From Heyndrickxia ginsengihumi (GTDB lineage Bacteria; Bacillota; Bacilli; Bacillales; Bacillaceae_C): a DNA stretch of 48,159 bases. The notes below the pieces were generated by a model. It was not told the origin of the DNA. It was given only the letters and a program-made list of their open reading frames with translations, and made no database searches. The stretch is taken from contig NZ_JAAIWK010000029.1 in NCBI RefSeq assembly GCF_011008565.1, forward strand, positions 1 through 48,159. The letters run 5' to 3'. Within the stretch, counting starts at the first letter, position 1. Each line of letters begins with the position of its first letter. Below, one piece after another: positions 32,881 to 43,215 of this stretch. A program made the position numbers and the translations under genes.

Positions 32881-33416
32881 TTAAGTTTCTTCCCCCTACA
32901 AAATCTTCCCTAGAAGCCTCTATTCACCATAATGAAATAGTTGTTCTTTAAAACTACTATTCATTATACAATTAAAATAGTGAATAAGTCCCGTTTTTTG
33001 TTACCCTTTTTTGTTTTTTCCTAAACCTAATGAACGATTTAAAATTTGTTTATTATTAGATTTTTTCCCTATAAGTTTATAATCAGTCCTTGATTTCCTT
33101 GAAAATACGGTTTAAGTATATGTTTCTTTCAATCTAATCTTTACATGAAAAGAAAAAATGATTTTAAATAAACATATTAAATAATGTTAAAATAATGAAT
33201 AGATAAAAAATATATAATACTTTATCATATAATTGAGTACATAAATATATGTTTAATCGGCAACGAACGACTGAGACCTTTCTTTAAAGTGGCCTGAATT
33301 TTGCGTTGTTATTGAAGTAAACGATTTCAATAAAAAGGAATTATACATCTATTTTTTCCGTCTCTTTCTGGAGTAAAGGTGTATTAAATAAATATTAAAT
33401 AGAAAGGATCTTTGTT
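32881..33416. other. A/T-rich intergenic region with candidate cre site
   Basis: About 535 bases with no supported gene. At 33311-33331 ATTGAA-N9-TTCAAT encloses AGTAAACGATTTCA, which fits 12 of 14 places of the cre consensus, about 90 bases before the dehydrogenase gene. No T-box or riboswitch motif was seen. Confidence 0.4.
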
Positions 33417-34475
33417 ATGAAACAATACGATATTGCTGTTATACCAGGAGATGGCATAGGAAAGGAAGTAGTACCAGAAGGTTTAAAGGTATTAAATACT
33501 GTGGCCGATATCCATGGGGGAATCCATTTTAATTTTACGGAATTTCCATGGAGCTGTGATTATTATGCAAAACATGGGAAAATGATGCCTGATGATGGGC
33601 TGCAAACGTTAAAAAACTTTCATGCTATTTTTCTAGGGGCTGTTGGAAATCCTAGTATTGTCGATGATCATATCTCTTTATGGGGACTTCTATTAAAAAT
33701 TAGGCGCGAATTTGAACAAGTTTTAAATATTCGTCCTGCAAAATATTTTAAAGGTTTGCGATCGCCATTGGCTAATCCAAATAATTTTGACTTTATTGTT
33801 GTAAGGGAAAACAGTGAGGGTGAGTATAGTGAGGTTGGCGGAAGAATTCATAAAGATGAAGACGAAATCGCTATTCAAAATGCTATATTTACACGTAAAG
33901 GAACAGAAAGAGCAATGAGATATGCGTTCGAATTAGCCCAAAAACGAAGAGGCCATGTTACGAGCGCAACAAAATCGAACGGAATTTTCCACACAATGCC
34001 CTTTTGGGATTCGATATTTAAAGAGATAAAAGAAGTGTATCCTAACATTGAAACCGCGTCTTACCATATTGATGCACTGTCGGCGTTTCTCGTTATGAAA
34101 CCACAAACGTTTGATGTCATTGTTGCTAGTAATCTCTTTGGAGACATTTTAACAGACATTGGCGGTGCCATTATGGGAAGTATTGGCATCGCCCCAGCAG
34201 CAAATATTAATCTTAATGGGAAATATCCGTCAATGTTTGAGCCTGTCCATGGTTCAGCACCAGATATATATGGTAAAGAAATTGCAAATCCAATCGGACA
34301 AATATGGACAGCGAAAATGATGTTAGATCATTTTGGGGAAGAGGAACTAGGAGCAAAAGTATTAGAGGCAATTGAATGGGTAATAGAACAGGGGATTAAA
34401 ACAAGTGACATAGGCGGATCATCGGCAACGAAGCAAGTATCAGAGGCAATATGTAAACGGCTGTTATCATTATAA
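33417..34475 (+). CDS. dmlA: Tartrate dehydrogenase / D-malate decarboxylating dehydrogenase
   Basis: A 352-residue beta-decarboxylating dehydrogenase of the isocitrate/isopropylmalate family, most like B. subtilis YcsA and DmlA/TtuC. The start KQYDIAVIPGDGIGKEVVPEG, the substrate loop VRENSEGEYSEVGG, the catalytic Lys in TSATKSNG, and the metal Asp stretch FGDILTDIGG with PVHGSAPDIYGK are present. It converts D-malate (or tartrate) with NAD to pyruvate and CO2 (or glycerate-type products). ATG 33417 follows AGAAAGGATC. Monocistronic, with a good terminator. A cre-like site upstream suggests catabolite control. Confidence 0.88.
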   Translation: MKQYDIAVIPGDGIGKEVVPEGLKVLNTVADIHGGIHFNFTEFPWSCDYYAKHGKMMPDDGLQTLKNFHAIFLGAVGNPSIVDDHISLWGLLLKIRREFEQVLNIRPAKYFKGLRSPLANPNNFDFIVVRENSEGEYSEVGGRIHKDEDEIAIQNAIFTRKGTERAMRYAFELAQKRRGHVTSATKSNGIFHTMPFWDSIFKEIKEVYPNIETASYHIDALSAFLVMKPQTFDVIVASNLFGDILTDIGGAIMGSIGIAPAANINLNGKYPSMFEPVHGSAPDIYGKEIANPIGQIWTAKMMLDHFGEEELGAKVLEAIEWVIEQGIKTSDIGGSSATKQVSEAICKRLLSL

Positions 34476-34480
34476 ATGTT

Positions 34481-34518
34481 AAAGGACTTTCACAATGGGG
34501 AATGTGAAAGTCCTTTTT
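34481..34518 (+). terminator. Terminator after the dehydrogenase gene
   Basis: AAAGGACTTTCACA (34481-34494) pairs with TGTGAAAGTCCTTT (34503-34516) and runs into TTTTTT. Confidence 0.85.
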
Positions 34519-34716
34519 TCGGCTATTTTTTAAAAGATTGTTGTTGCTCACATAAATGATTCATCAAGCGAACTGGAGCGAGCATTATGGAGTGGAAATG
34601 AACTTCTTTCTTTGATGAAAAAGCAACAAAATTTATGAAAACAGCCCTTTTCTACGGTGATGTATTCTACGTAGAATAAACGAAGGAAAAGGTACAATGA
34701 TTAATAAGTTCGGCTA
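34519..34716. other. Intergenic region, contains a 16-base palindrome
   Basis: No gene seen. TATTCTAC-GTAGAATA (34663-34678) is a perfect palindrome of unknown use. Confidence 0.35.
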
Positions 34717-34863
34717 TTACTTGTTCTTCAATAATTGCATGATTTCTTCTTGTCTATCTTCAATGCCCTTCACCGCTAATTCCATTTTATCTAATCTTTC
34801 TAGCAAAGGGGTAAGCACATCCTTAAGTATATTGTTTAGGCGTTCAGCTTTCTCTTGATCCAT
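34717..34863 (-). CDS. Small coiled-coil protein (hypothetical)
   Basis: A 48-residue acidic-basic helical protein beginning MDQEKAERLNNILKDVLTPL and continuing LERLDKMELAVKGIEDRQEE; heptads of Leu, Ile and Met suggest a coiled coil over nearly its whole length. GAGGAGG lies eight bases before the ATG at 34863, a strong ribosome site, which supports a real gene. No family recognised. Stands alone between two terminators. Confidence 0.65.
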   Translation of the reverse strand: MDQEKAERLNNILKDVLTPLLERLDKMELAVKGIEDRQEEIMQLLKNK

Positions 34864-35077
34864 CACAGACAACCTCCTCATTAACAAACAATAAAGATGT
34901 ATTTTTAATACTTCTTTATAATACTCGAATGATTCATGAAAAAGAATAGAAATAATGAATGTGTAATAAAGTTGTCAAAAATCGACGGAACAAATGTTTA
35001 AACCTACTTAATTTAATGGAATTCTCAATTGTAAAGGAGAATCATAATAGTTATTTTTAGTAGTAGAATACTATTTT
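34864..35077. other. Intergenic region upstream of the coiled-coil gene
   Basis: A/T-rich, presumably holding the promoter of the small minus-strand gene; no clear paired -35/-10 was found. Confidence 0.3.
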
Positions 35078-35123
35078 TTTAACCAAAAGGTCATTCCCTG
35101 TATGAGAATGACCTTTGGTTAAA
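35078..35123. terminator. Terminator of the gab operon
   Basis: TTTAACCAAAAGGTCATTC (35078-35096) and GAATGACCTTTGGTTAAA (35106-35123) form a stem of about 18 bp with one bulge; A- and T-rich sides serve the minus-strand operon ending at 35156. Confidence 0.75.
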
Positions 35124-35155
35124 TGCAAATTCAATTAATAATGATAAAAAATTAC

Positions 35156-36586
35156 TTATTTCAAAGCGATTGAGATAAATTTCGTTTCTAAGTATTCTTC
35201 TATTCCGTGATGTCCGCCTTCCCGGCCAAGTCCGCTTTGTTTAAATCCGCCGAATGGAGCTTGTGCAACAGAAGGAAGACCATCATTTAAACCAACAATT
35301 CCATATTCAAGCTTTTCGCTTACTTTAAATGCTCTATTAATATTTTCTGTAAAAATATATGCTGCGAGACCATATGGTGTATTGTTTGCACGTGCGATTA
35401 CTTCCTCATCGCTTTCAAACGTGCTAATTGGTGCTAAAGGTCCAAAAGTCTCTTCGTTCATGCAAAGCATTTCTTCTTTAACATTTGTTAATACAGTTGG
35501 CTCGAAAAAGAAGCCATCTCCTAAAGAAATTTTTTTACCACCAGTCTTGATTTCTGCACCTTTCGATACAGCGTCTTGCAATTGGTTTTCTACTTTTTCG
35601 ACAGCGCGGCTATCGATCAGTGGACCAATATCGGTTTCAGCATCCAAGCCATTGCCAACTTTTAAATTTTTCACAGCCTCTGCATATTTTTCGGCAAACG
35701 TTTGAGCAATAGACTGATGCACATAAAGGCGGTTTGCACATACACATGTTTGACCAGCATTTCTAAATTTAGATGCAATTGCCTGGGAAACAGCAGTATC
35801 GATATCAGCATCTTCAAAAACAATAAGTGGGGCATGACCTCCGAGTTCTAAAGAAACTTTTTTGACAGTATTAGCTGCCCCGCGCATTAATATTTTTCCT
35901 ACTTCGGTTGAGCCAGTAAACGTAATTTTGCGGACCCGATCGTCTTCAAGCCAAGTTTTTCCGATTTCTTCGGCATTGCCAGTAATCATATTGATAACGC
36001 CTTTTGGAATTCCAGCTTTTTCAGCTAGCTCAACTAGTTTTAATGCTGTTAAAGGTGTTTGTTCTGCCGGCTTTACTACGACGGTACAGCCTGAAGCTAG
36101 TGCGGGTGCAACTTTTCTTGTAATCATTGCGACAGGAAAGTTCCAAGGTGTGATTGCTGCAATAACACCGACTGGTTGCTTCAATACAATAATCCGTTTA
36201 TTTTGTGCTGATGCAGGAATTGTTTCTCCGTAAATTCTTTTACCTTCTTCTGCATACCAAGAAATAAAGCTATTGCCGTAACCTACTTCACCAATGGCTT
36301 CTTTTAATGGTTTTCCTTGTTCGCGAGTCATTAATTCGCCGATTTCTTCTTTGTGATCATCAATTAATTGATACCATTTTAGTAACAGTGTTGCACGTTC
36401 TTCAGCTGTTTTTTTCGACCAATCAGGAAAAGCTGCATAAGCTGCATCTACAGATTGTTTTGCTTCTGTAGCACTACAGTTTGGCACATTGGCAATTTCT
36501 TCCCCTGTTGCTGGATTGATAACAGGAAAGACAGATAAATTCTTTCCAATCCATTCTCCGTTAATATAAGCTAGTTGAGTATCCAT
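35156..36586 (-). CDS. gabD: Succinate-semialdehyde dehydrogenase
   Basis: A 476-residue aldehyde dehydrogenase. The general base Glu247 lies in [10 protein letters not shown], the nucleophile Cys281 in [11 protein letters not shown], and the NAD-fold motif is FTGSTEVGK. It oxidises succinic semialdehyde, the GABA transaminase product, to succinate. It follows gabT by 100 bases on the minus strand with an intercistronic hairpin between. The sequence fits GabD-type enzymes; glutarate semialdehyde could also be used if the operon serves 5-aminovalerate. Confidence 0.9.
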   Translation of the reverse strand: MDTQLAYINGEWIGKNLSVFPVINPATGEEIANVPNCSATEAKQSVDAAYAAFPDWSKKTAEERATLLLKWYQLIDDHKEEIGELMTREQGKPLKEAIGEVGYGNSFISWYAEEGKRIYGETIPASAQNKRIIVLKQPVGVIAAITPWNFPVAMITRKVAPALASGCTVVVKPAEQTPLTALKLVELAEKAGIPKGVINMITGNAEEIGKTWLEDDRVRKITFTGSTEVGKILMRGAANTVKKVSLELGGHAPLIVFEDADIDTAVSQAIASKFRNAGQTCVCANRLYVHQSIAQTFAEKYAEAVKNLKVGNGLDAETDIGPLIDSRAVEKVENQLQDAVSKGAEIKTGGKKISLGDGFFFEPTVLTNVKEEMLCMNEETFGPLAPISTFESDEEVIARANNTPYGLAAYIFTENINRAFKVSEKLEYGIVGLNDGLPSVAQAPFGGFKQSGLGREGGHHGIEEYLETKFISIALK

Positions 36587-36636
36587 TTATTACACTCCCA
36601 TCAGATAATATGCTCTTCTAAATTATAGATGAATCA

Positions 36637-36674
36637 AAGGAATAGCACACATATATTGCTTCGAGCTATTCCTT
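36637..36674 (-). other. Intercistronic hairpin between gabT and gabD
   Basis: AAGGAATAGC (36637-36646) and GCTATTCCTT (36665-36674) can pair over an 18-base loop. There is no T-run on the gab strand, so it is more likely an mRNA processing or stability hairpin than a full terminator. Confidence 0.4.
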
Positions 36675-36686
36675 GATTTTTCCTCG

Positions 36687-38039
36687 TTATAAAGAAATTT
36701 TTTCAACGGCGGCTGCCGCCAAAATAGATTGTTCAAGAATTTCTAAGCCTTCTTGTAATTGGTCATCTGTAATTGTAATCGGCATCAATAAACGAATGAC
36801 ATTACCAAATACACCCGCACTTAATAGCAGTAAACCACGTTTATTGGCTTCAGCTATGATTTGATTGGTTAACTCTTTGTTCGGTTCTTTAGTACTTCTG
36901 TCTTTTACAAGTTCTATTGCACACATTGCTCCCAGTCCACGAACATCACCGATAAATTCAAAACGGTCATACCAATTTTTAAAAGTGTTCATGATAGTTT
37001 TGCCAATTTGTTCACCGCGGCTATTTAAATCTTCGGTTTCGATGATGTCCAATACTGCTAATGCTGCGGCACAACCGAGAGGGCTCCCGCAATATGTTCC
37101 TCCTAATTCTCCTGGGGAAGCAGCGTCCATAATGTCGCTTTTGCCAATAACACCACTTAAAGGTAATCCGGCAGCAAGTGATTTAGAGACGGTAATTAGA
37201 TCAGGAACAATGTCAAAATGTTCAATAGCAAAATAACGACCTGTTCGGCTAAAGCCTGATTGTATCTCATCAGCAACAAATAAAATGCCATGTTTATGAC
37301 AAATGTCGTAAACCGCTTGAACAAATTTTTTACTAGGAACGATGAAACCACCTTCACCTTGAACCGGTTCCATCACAACAGCGGCAACCATTTCTGGAGC
37401 AACATCATTTTTGAAAAAGTTGTTAAATTCTTCGATCATAAAGTTTTCATATTCTTCGTCTGAAAGGTTGCCTGGTTTTCTATAAAAATAAGGATAAGGA
37501 GCTTTATAAACCTCTGAAGCAAATGGACCAAATTCAAATTTATAAGGCTTCACTTTGCTTGTCATCGACATCGTCATTAACGTGCGACCATGAAAACCTC
37601 GTGAAAAGCTGATAATGCCTGGTCTTTTTGTATATTTTCTAGCAATCTTTACGGCATTTTCTACTGCTTCGGCACCGCTATTGAGAAGAATAACTTTTTT
37701 ATCATCATTTCCTGGGGCGATAGCTGCAAGTTTTTCGGCTAATTCGATATATGGTTCATACATGACAACATTAAACCCTGTATGAATATATTGATCAATT
37801 TGTGCTTTTAATGCATCTACAACCTTTGAATGTCTATGGCCTACATTGATCGTACCTATTGCGCCGGCAAAATCTATAAAAGTATTACCATCAACATCTG
37901 TTACGAGTGCACCTGTTGCTTCTTTAGCAAAGGTGGGGATCCCATAACTAACACCTTTTGGAACAGCTTTTTTTCTTCTTTCTAATAAACTTTTAGATAG
38001 GCTTCCTGGTAAACTACTTTTCACATTTGCGTATTTCAT
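36687..38039 (-). CDS. gabT: 4-aminobutyrate aminotransferase
   Basis: A 450-residue class III PLP aminotransferase. Landmarks are NSGAEAVENAVKIAR, GFHGRT, EPVQGEGGF, DEIQSGFSRTG with the PLP Asp, and the PLP Lys in TVSKSLAAG. It moves the amino group of GABA (or 5-aminovalerate) to 2-oxoglutarate to give succinic semialdehyde. ATG 38039 follows GAAAGGATTGGTAC; the frame is open six codons further up without a ribosome site. Between the permease and gabD genes in a five-gene minus-strand cluster. Confidence 0.92.
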   Translation of the reverse strand: MKYANVKSSLPGSLSKSLLERRKKAVPKGVSYGIPTFAKEATGALVTDVDGNTFIDFAGAIGTINVGHRHSKVVDALKAQIDQYIHTGFNVVMYEPYIELAEKLAAIAPGNDDKKVILLNSGAEAVENAVKIARKYTKRPGIISFSRGFHGRTLMTMSMTSKVKPYKFEFGPFASEVYKAPYPYFYRKPGNLSDEEYENFMIEEFNNFFKNDVAPEMVAAVVMEPVQGEGGFIVPSKKFVQAVYDICHKHGILFVADEIQSGFSRTGRYFAIEHFDIVPDLITVSKSLAAGLPLSGVIGKSDIMDAASPGELGGTYCGSPLGCAAALAVLDIIETEDLNSRGEQIGKTIMNTFKNWYDRFEFIGDVRGLGAMCAIELVKDRSTKEPNKELTNQIIAEANKRGLLLLSAGVFGNVIRLLMPITITDDQLQEGLEILEQSILAAAAVEKISL

Positions 38040-38059
38040 TTGTACCAATCCTTTCACTT

Positions 38060-39439
38060 TTAAATAGATTTTTGATCAAGTTGTAATTCTTCCGGATTCT
38101 CAGCACTTTGAAAATCCATTTCAGGTGGTGCTATTTTAAAGCCTTTTGTTAAAAAGGCTAGATAAACGATTCCAATGATGGTCCAAATGGATCCAAGAAT
38201 TTTTGCGTTTTTATCTAAATTTAAAAACAATCCAAAATCTAAAATGGCGCCTATTAAAGGAATGAGGAGGTAGAAAAACATATCTTTAGTTGAACGCTGC
38301 TTTTGCTTTATAAAGTAATGAAAAATCACATCGAGATTCACAAATATGAATGTCAGAAAGGCCCCAAAGTTAATAAAGGATGTAGATGTCGTAACGTCCA
38401 TATTCACAGCTAATAAAGAAATAGCTCCAACGATTACAATATTAATAATTGGCGTTTTTGTTTTTGAATTTAAATAGCCAAATATTTTCATAGGTAAAAC
38501 TCTATCTCTGCCCATCGCATATAAAAGGCGTGCGCCGCTTGCTTGTGCAGCAATTCCAGAAGCGAATTGGGCAATTATCATACCAGCTAGGAAAATAGCA
38601 CTGAATAAAGTTCCGCCAATTTGTTTGGCAATTTCAAATGCAGCTGAATCAATATTTTTAAAATCGGTGTAGCTTGGTTGAACAAGGTATAAAAAACAAG
38701 AGGAGATAACAAAGATGATTCCACCAATTAAAGTTATGAGGAAAATAGCTCGTGGCAGCGTTTTTTCAGGTTGTATCGTTTCCTCAGACATTGTTGTGAC
38801 AGCATCAAATCCTAAAAATGAATAACAGGCAATTGACGCTCCTGCAAGGATAAATGAAAGGGAGGAGTGGCTGTTGAAAAACGGGTTATGAGCAAATACA
38901 TTAACTCCGGTATTTAAAGTAATATTCATAATCGATAAGATGAGAAAAATAGCAACGACTAGAAGCTGAAATACCATCATGATAAAATTGACATTTGTTG
39001 TCATTTTTACGCTAATTAAATTAATAATAGATGTGACGATAATAAAGGCAACAATCCATGACCAAAGCGGTACAGATGGAAATGCAGAATTCAGATAGAC
39101 AGCTCCGATTAACCAGATGACCATCGGCAGGAATAAATAATCTAGTAATATTGCCCAGCCAATAATAAAGCCTAAATGAGGACTGATTGATTTTCGGGTA
39201 TACGTATAGGCAGATCCTGAAGTTGGATACGCTTTTACCATTTTTCCGTAGCTATAAGCAGTAAACAGCATAGCGACCAAAGCAACGATATAGGCAGTTG
39301 GAACGGTTCCGTGGGTAGTTTCTGCTAAAATGCCGTAAGTTCCAAAAACGATCATAGGCGCCATATAGGCAAGACCGAATAAAATTACTTGTGGAAGCTT
39401 TAACGTTCGTTTCAATTGTAGCTGATCTTTCATATACAT
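38060..39439 (-). CDS. APC-superfamily amino acid/amine permease
   Basis: A 459-residue permease with twelve predicted helices. The first helix carries the APC substrate-site pattern FGLAYMAPMIVFGTYG and the loop after helix 2 has YPTSGSAYTYTRK. It resembles PuuP/YfnA-type transporters for putrescine or amino acids. Its place before gabT makes GABA, putrescine or a related amine the likely substrate. ATG 39439 follows AAGGGAGATGAA; the C-terminus is a short acidic tail. Confidence 0.85.
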   Translation of the reverse strand: MYMKDQLQLKRTLKLPQVILFGLAYMAPMIVFGTYGILAETTHGTVPTAYIVALVAMLFTAYSYGKMVKAYPTSGSAYTYTRKSISPHLGFIIGWAILLDYLFLPMVIWLIGAVYLNSAFPSVPLWSWIVAFIIVTSIINLISVKMTTNVNFIMMVFQLLVVAIFLILSIMNITLNTGVNVFAHNPFFNSHSSLSFILAGASIACYSFLGFDAVTTMSEETIQPEKTLPRAIFLITLIGGIIFVISSCFLYLVQPSYTDFKNIDSAAFEIAKQIGGTLFSAIFLAGMIIAQFASGIAAQASGARLLYAMGRDRVLPMKIFGYLNSKTKTPIINIVIVGAISLLAVNMDVTTSTSFINFGAFLTFIFVNLDVIFHYFIKQKQRSTKDMFFYLLIPLIGAILDFGLFLNLDKNAKILGSIWTIIGIVYLAFLTKGFKIAPPEMDFQSAENPEELQLDQKSI

Positions 39440-39475
39440 TTCATCTCCCTTGATTGGTTTTTAGTACCAGATATA

Positions 39476-40270
39476 CTAAGAGGTTTTATCTAGTAACTCG
39501 GCGTATAGGTCTGTTCTGCGATCTTTCATATAACTTAACTGTTCATCCAGTTGCTCATTTAATGGCACATGAATGGTTTGGAGCTGTTCTTCATCGTTTA
39601 GCTTAATTAATAATGAGCCATCGCTGCTAACGATAGCGCTTTCGCCAAAGAAATGGGTGTCATTTTCTGTTCCTGTACGATTGCATAAAACAATTGGTAT
39701 TTGATTTTCCATTGCCCGACTTTGTAAATAAATGAACTGATATTTTTCATATGGTTGCATGTTTGCTAATGGTACGAGCAGAAGCTGAGCCCCTTTAAGA
39801 CGAAGGATTCTAGCGACTTCTGGAAATTCAAGATCATAGCAAATCATAATTGCCATTTTTCCAAGTTCAGTATCGAAAACAGGCAGCTCTGTTCCACTGC
39901 TAAACACGTCTCCTTCATTCGCAAAGAGATGGGATTTTCGATAAATTCCTTTTATTAAACCTTTATCATCAATTAGTGCAGCAGCGATATAGAAAGTACC
40001 ATTAAGATGCTTTTCGGGAAAAGAGATTACTGCATATATTCCATGTTCTTTACAGGCGGTTTGCAAGGTCTGAATACTTTTACCTGATAGTGGTTCAGCC
40101 AACTCACTCAATGATTCTGAAATAAAATATCCGGTCAGGCATAATTCTGGAAAGACAATGAGCTGTGATTGCTGTTCTTTTGCCTTTTTCATCATGTTGA
40201 TCATGTTTTTAATGTTAGCGCTTTTATTACCTAGTTTTGGTGTGAATTGAGCAATTGTAACTCGAAACAT
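39476..40270 (-). CDS. Nitrilase-superfamily carbon-nitrogen hydrolase
   Basis: A 264-residue amidase-fold enzyme. The catalytic triad is Glu42 (FPELCLTGY), Lys112 (YRKSHLF) and Cys144 (MICYDLEFPE). In a GABA operon a natural job would be release of ammonia from an amide such as 4-guanidinobutyramide, 5-aminovaleramide, N-carbamoylputrescine or 2-oxoglutaramate; the actual amide is not known. Start ATG 40270 follows CAAGGAGGGATTGTGG, so the longer open frame to 40327 is not used. It lies 36 bases before the permease gene. Confidence 0.85.
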   Translation of the reverse strand: MFRVTIAQFTPKLGNKSANIKNMINMMKKAKEQQSQLIVFPELCLTGYFISESLSELAEPLSGKSIQTLQTACKEHGIYAVISFPEKHLNGTFYIAAALIDDKGLIKGIYRKSHLFANEGDVFSSGTELPVFDTELGKMAIMICYDLEFPEVARILRLKGAQLLLVPLANMQPYEKYQFIYLQSRAMENQIPIVLCNRTGTENDTHFFGESAIVSSDGSLLIKLNDEEQLQTIHVPLNEQLDEQLSYMKDRRTDLYAELLDKTS

Positions 40271-40304
40271 CCACAATCCCTCCTTGGCATTTCGTATTCT
40301 TTTA

Positions 40305-40333
40305 ATGTATACATAAATTGTATACAATTTATG
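40305..40333 (-). promoter_or_regulatory. Overlapping GTATAC palindromes, probable GntR operator
   Basis: ATGTATACAT (40305-40314) overlaps a perfect 22-base palindrome (40312-40333) centred on TTGTATACAA. Their centres are 13 bases apart. FCD-type GntR regulators typically bind such TnGTATACnA sites. They lie between gntR and the nitrilase gene, just upstream of the catabolic genes. Confidence 0.7.
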
Positions 40334-40341
40334 ACATCGTT

Positions 40342-41031
40342 CTATACATAACGATTAATCACTTGTGTAATGGAGACTGGATAAGTGAACTCTTTTGAAA
40401 AATCAATATCATGTTGAATTGAAACAATATGGTTAATGGCTAATTCTTCTGCAACTTTGGCTTGTCTATTTTTAATCGAATCTACTAATTGCCCGTGTTC
40501 ACAAATGGCATTTGCCTCTTTATGTTCTGAAACATCATAGAAGCTTAATATAATGTGGGATAATGTAATAATTTTTCTAAGAAATTCTATTAAATATGTG
40601 TTTCTCGATGATTCAATAATGCTTAAATGTAAATTTTTCGTTGCAACTAATGACTTATGAAACAATTGGTCTTTCATCAACTTTCTTTCTTCCTCTAAAA
40701 AAAGATACATACGGTCAATTTCAGACGTTGTTGCATAATTGGCTGCAAGTGCTGTTGCTTGTGGTTCTAACATTTGCCGGACACTGAAGATTTGTTCCGC
40801 TTCAGCTGGAGTAGGACAATATACAAAGGCGCCCCTTTTTGGTTTTAGTTCAATCAATGAATCGTATTTCAAACGTTGAAAGACAGTTCGAATAGGGGTC
40901 CGGCTTACTCCAAAAGCTTCTGCTAGCAAACTTTCTTTTAATTGCTGCCCAGGAGGAAAATCTGCGTTTAAAATTGCATCACGGAGAATGTTATAGATTT
41001 TCTCTTCAGTCATTTTAGGTGCAGCTTCCAT
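40342..41031 (-). CDS. GntR family (FadR/FCD type) transcriptional regulator
   Basis: A 229-residue regulator. The N-terminal winged helix (residues 1-75) has LRDAILNADFPPGQQLKES, LLAEAFGVSRTPIRTVFQRL and PKRGAFVY; the C-terminal all-helical FCD ligand domain (about 80-215) contains metal-site residues Asp/His typical of the family. It should control the four genes downstream, through the GTATAC palindromes at 40305-40333, in answer to a small organic acid or amine from the pathway. Confidence 0.9.
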   Translation of the reverse strand: MEAAPKMTEEKIYNILRDAILNADFPPGQQLKESLLAEAFGVSRTPIRTVFQRLKYDSLIELKPKRGAFVYCPTPAEAEQIFSVRQMLEPQATALAANYATTSEIDRMYLFLEEERKLMKDQLFHKSLVATKNLHLSIIESSRNTYLIEFLRKIITLSHIILSFYDVSEHKEANAICEHGQLVDSIKNRQAKVAEELAINHIVSIQHDIDFSKEFTYPVSITQVINRYV

Positions 41032-41188
41032 TGCATCATTCCTTTCTAATTAAATCTCACTTATAAATTACCATGAATTTTCAGAAATAACAATCTTTTT
41101 GTTAGGTTATCTCTCATATTTTTTTCATTGTAACAGTAAGTTAAATGACAGATTGATTCACGTAACTATGATAAAATAAATGCATAGT

Positions 41189-41202
41189 GGAAAGCGCTTT
41201 AT
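41189..41202 (+). promoter_or_regulatory. Candidate cre site upstream of the EIIA gene
   Basis: GGAAAGCGCTTTAT fits the cre consensus at 12 of 14 places, with the CG centre and symmetric AAAGCGCTTT, 60 bases before the start codon. Confidence 0.5.
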
Positions 41203-41261
41203 TGGTTAAAATATTGAAAGTTGTTCACTGTTCCTGCATGGGATTGAAGGGAGATATATCT

Positions 41262-41762
41262 ATGTTTAAAAAAATATTTGGAAAAAGAGAAGAAGTTTTA
41301 AAAAGTATCCAATTAATTGCGCCTGTTAGTGGGAAAATGCTTACGATCGAAGAAGTACCCGATCCAGTTTTTTCACAAAAGATGATGGGGGATGGCGTTG
41401 CATTTGAACCTCAAGAGGGCAAAATTGTTGCACCGGCAGACGGTGAAATCATTCAAGTATTTCCAACTAAGCATGCCATCGGAATTAAGGCTGTGAACGG
41501 AGCTGAAATATTGATTCATATTGGCTTAGAAACAGTAGGAATGAAAGGCGAAGGTTTTACCGTTCATGTTTCAGAAGGAAAAAAAGTAAAACAAGGGGAT
41601 GTTCTTGTTACAGTTGATCTTAATCTAGTAAAAGAGAAAGCAAGCAGCATTATTACACCTATGATTATTACGAATCTTAACGATATGCAGTCTATTGAAA
41701 AAAGTTCGCTTTCTTCTGTTATTGCTGGTGAACAGGCTGTTATGACAATTGAAGCAAAATAA
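41262..41762 (+). CDS. Orphan PTS glucose-type EIIA (YpqE-like)
   Basis: A 166-residue EIIA-Glc domain protein. The phospho-acceptor His86 is in ILIHIGLETV and the assisting His71 in FPTKHAIGI; KIVAPADGEI and the final EQAVMTIEAK are also typical. No EIIB or EIIC gene is near, as with B. subtilis YpqE, so it may feed a PTS permease encoded elsewhere. ATG 41262 follows AAGGGAGAT; the frame open from 41187 runs through the cre site and is not used. Confidence 0.88.
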   Translation: MFKKIFGKREEVLKSIQLIAPVSGKMLTIEEVPDPVFSQKMMGDGVAFEPQEGKIVAPADGEIIQVFPTKHAIGIKAVNGAEILIHIGLETVGMKGEGFTVHVSEGKKVKQGDVLVTVDLNLVKEKASSIITPMIITNLNDMQSIEKSSLSSVIAGEQAVMTIEAK

Positions 41763-41906
41763 ATTTTTGAATGATAAGAATCTATGATACTTTATGCCTG
41801 TATGAATAGTCTATTTTTGTTTAAACTTGCAATTTTCACTACGAACTTTTTATGATTTGCTTAAACGGCATTATATTTTCGTATCATTTGCTTGTGAAAG
41901 ATGAAA
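41763..41906. other. Short intergenic region after the EIIA gene
   Basis: A/T-rich, no feature seen apart from the repeat that follows. Confidence 0.3.
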
Positions 41907-42093
41907 TGAGGCTGGGACAAAACCAAAAAGTGGTTGGCGAAAAACGAATATTGCACAAATCAGCTCCGGAAATATACGTAGACTTTTGTGGGAGGCTCGC
42001 CCTCCGCTCGGAAAGCGAAGTATATTTCCGGAGTGAGGTTGGAGCGCAATATTTGGTGTTTCTTTCGTTAACGTACTTTTGTCCCGGCCTCAT
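41907..42093. repeat. Family A intergenic repeat, copy 5
   Basis: About 187 bp, with ends GAGGCTGGGACAAAA and TTTTGTCCCGGCCTC and the full inner arms (CGAATATTGCACAAATCAGCTCCGG and CCGGAGTGAGGTTGGAGCGCAATATT). The centre has CGGAAAGCGAAGTATATTTCC. It is the most complete copy and ends in TTTTTTT, so it could end the EIIA transcript. Confidence 0.85.
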
Positions 42094-42132
42094 TTTTTTA
42101 TAGGTAAGATGATAATCCATTTTTGTCCCTAT

Positions 42133-43188
<1,056 letters not shown>

Positions 43189-43215
43189 TGATGAGCTTTT
43201 CGTATAGGAGATGTC

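Noticed and set aside
32881-33416. A leader RNA (T-box or riboswitch) before the dehydrogenase gene
   Set aside because: No T-box AGGGTGG motif, no conserved aptamer segment and no terminator hairpin close to the start codon.
5800-42093. The dispersed repeats as a CRISPR array
   Set aside because: Copies are 75-190 bp, kilobases apart and palindromic, with no regular spacers and no cas genes.
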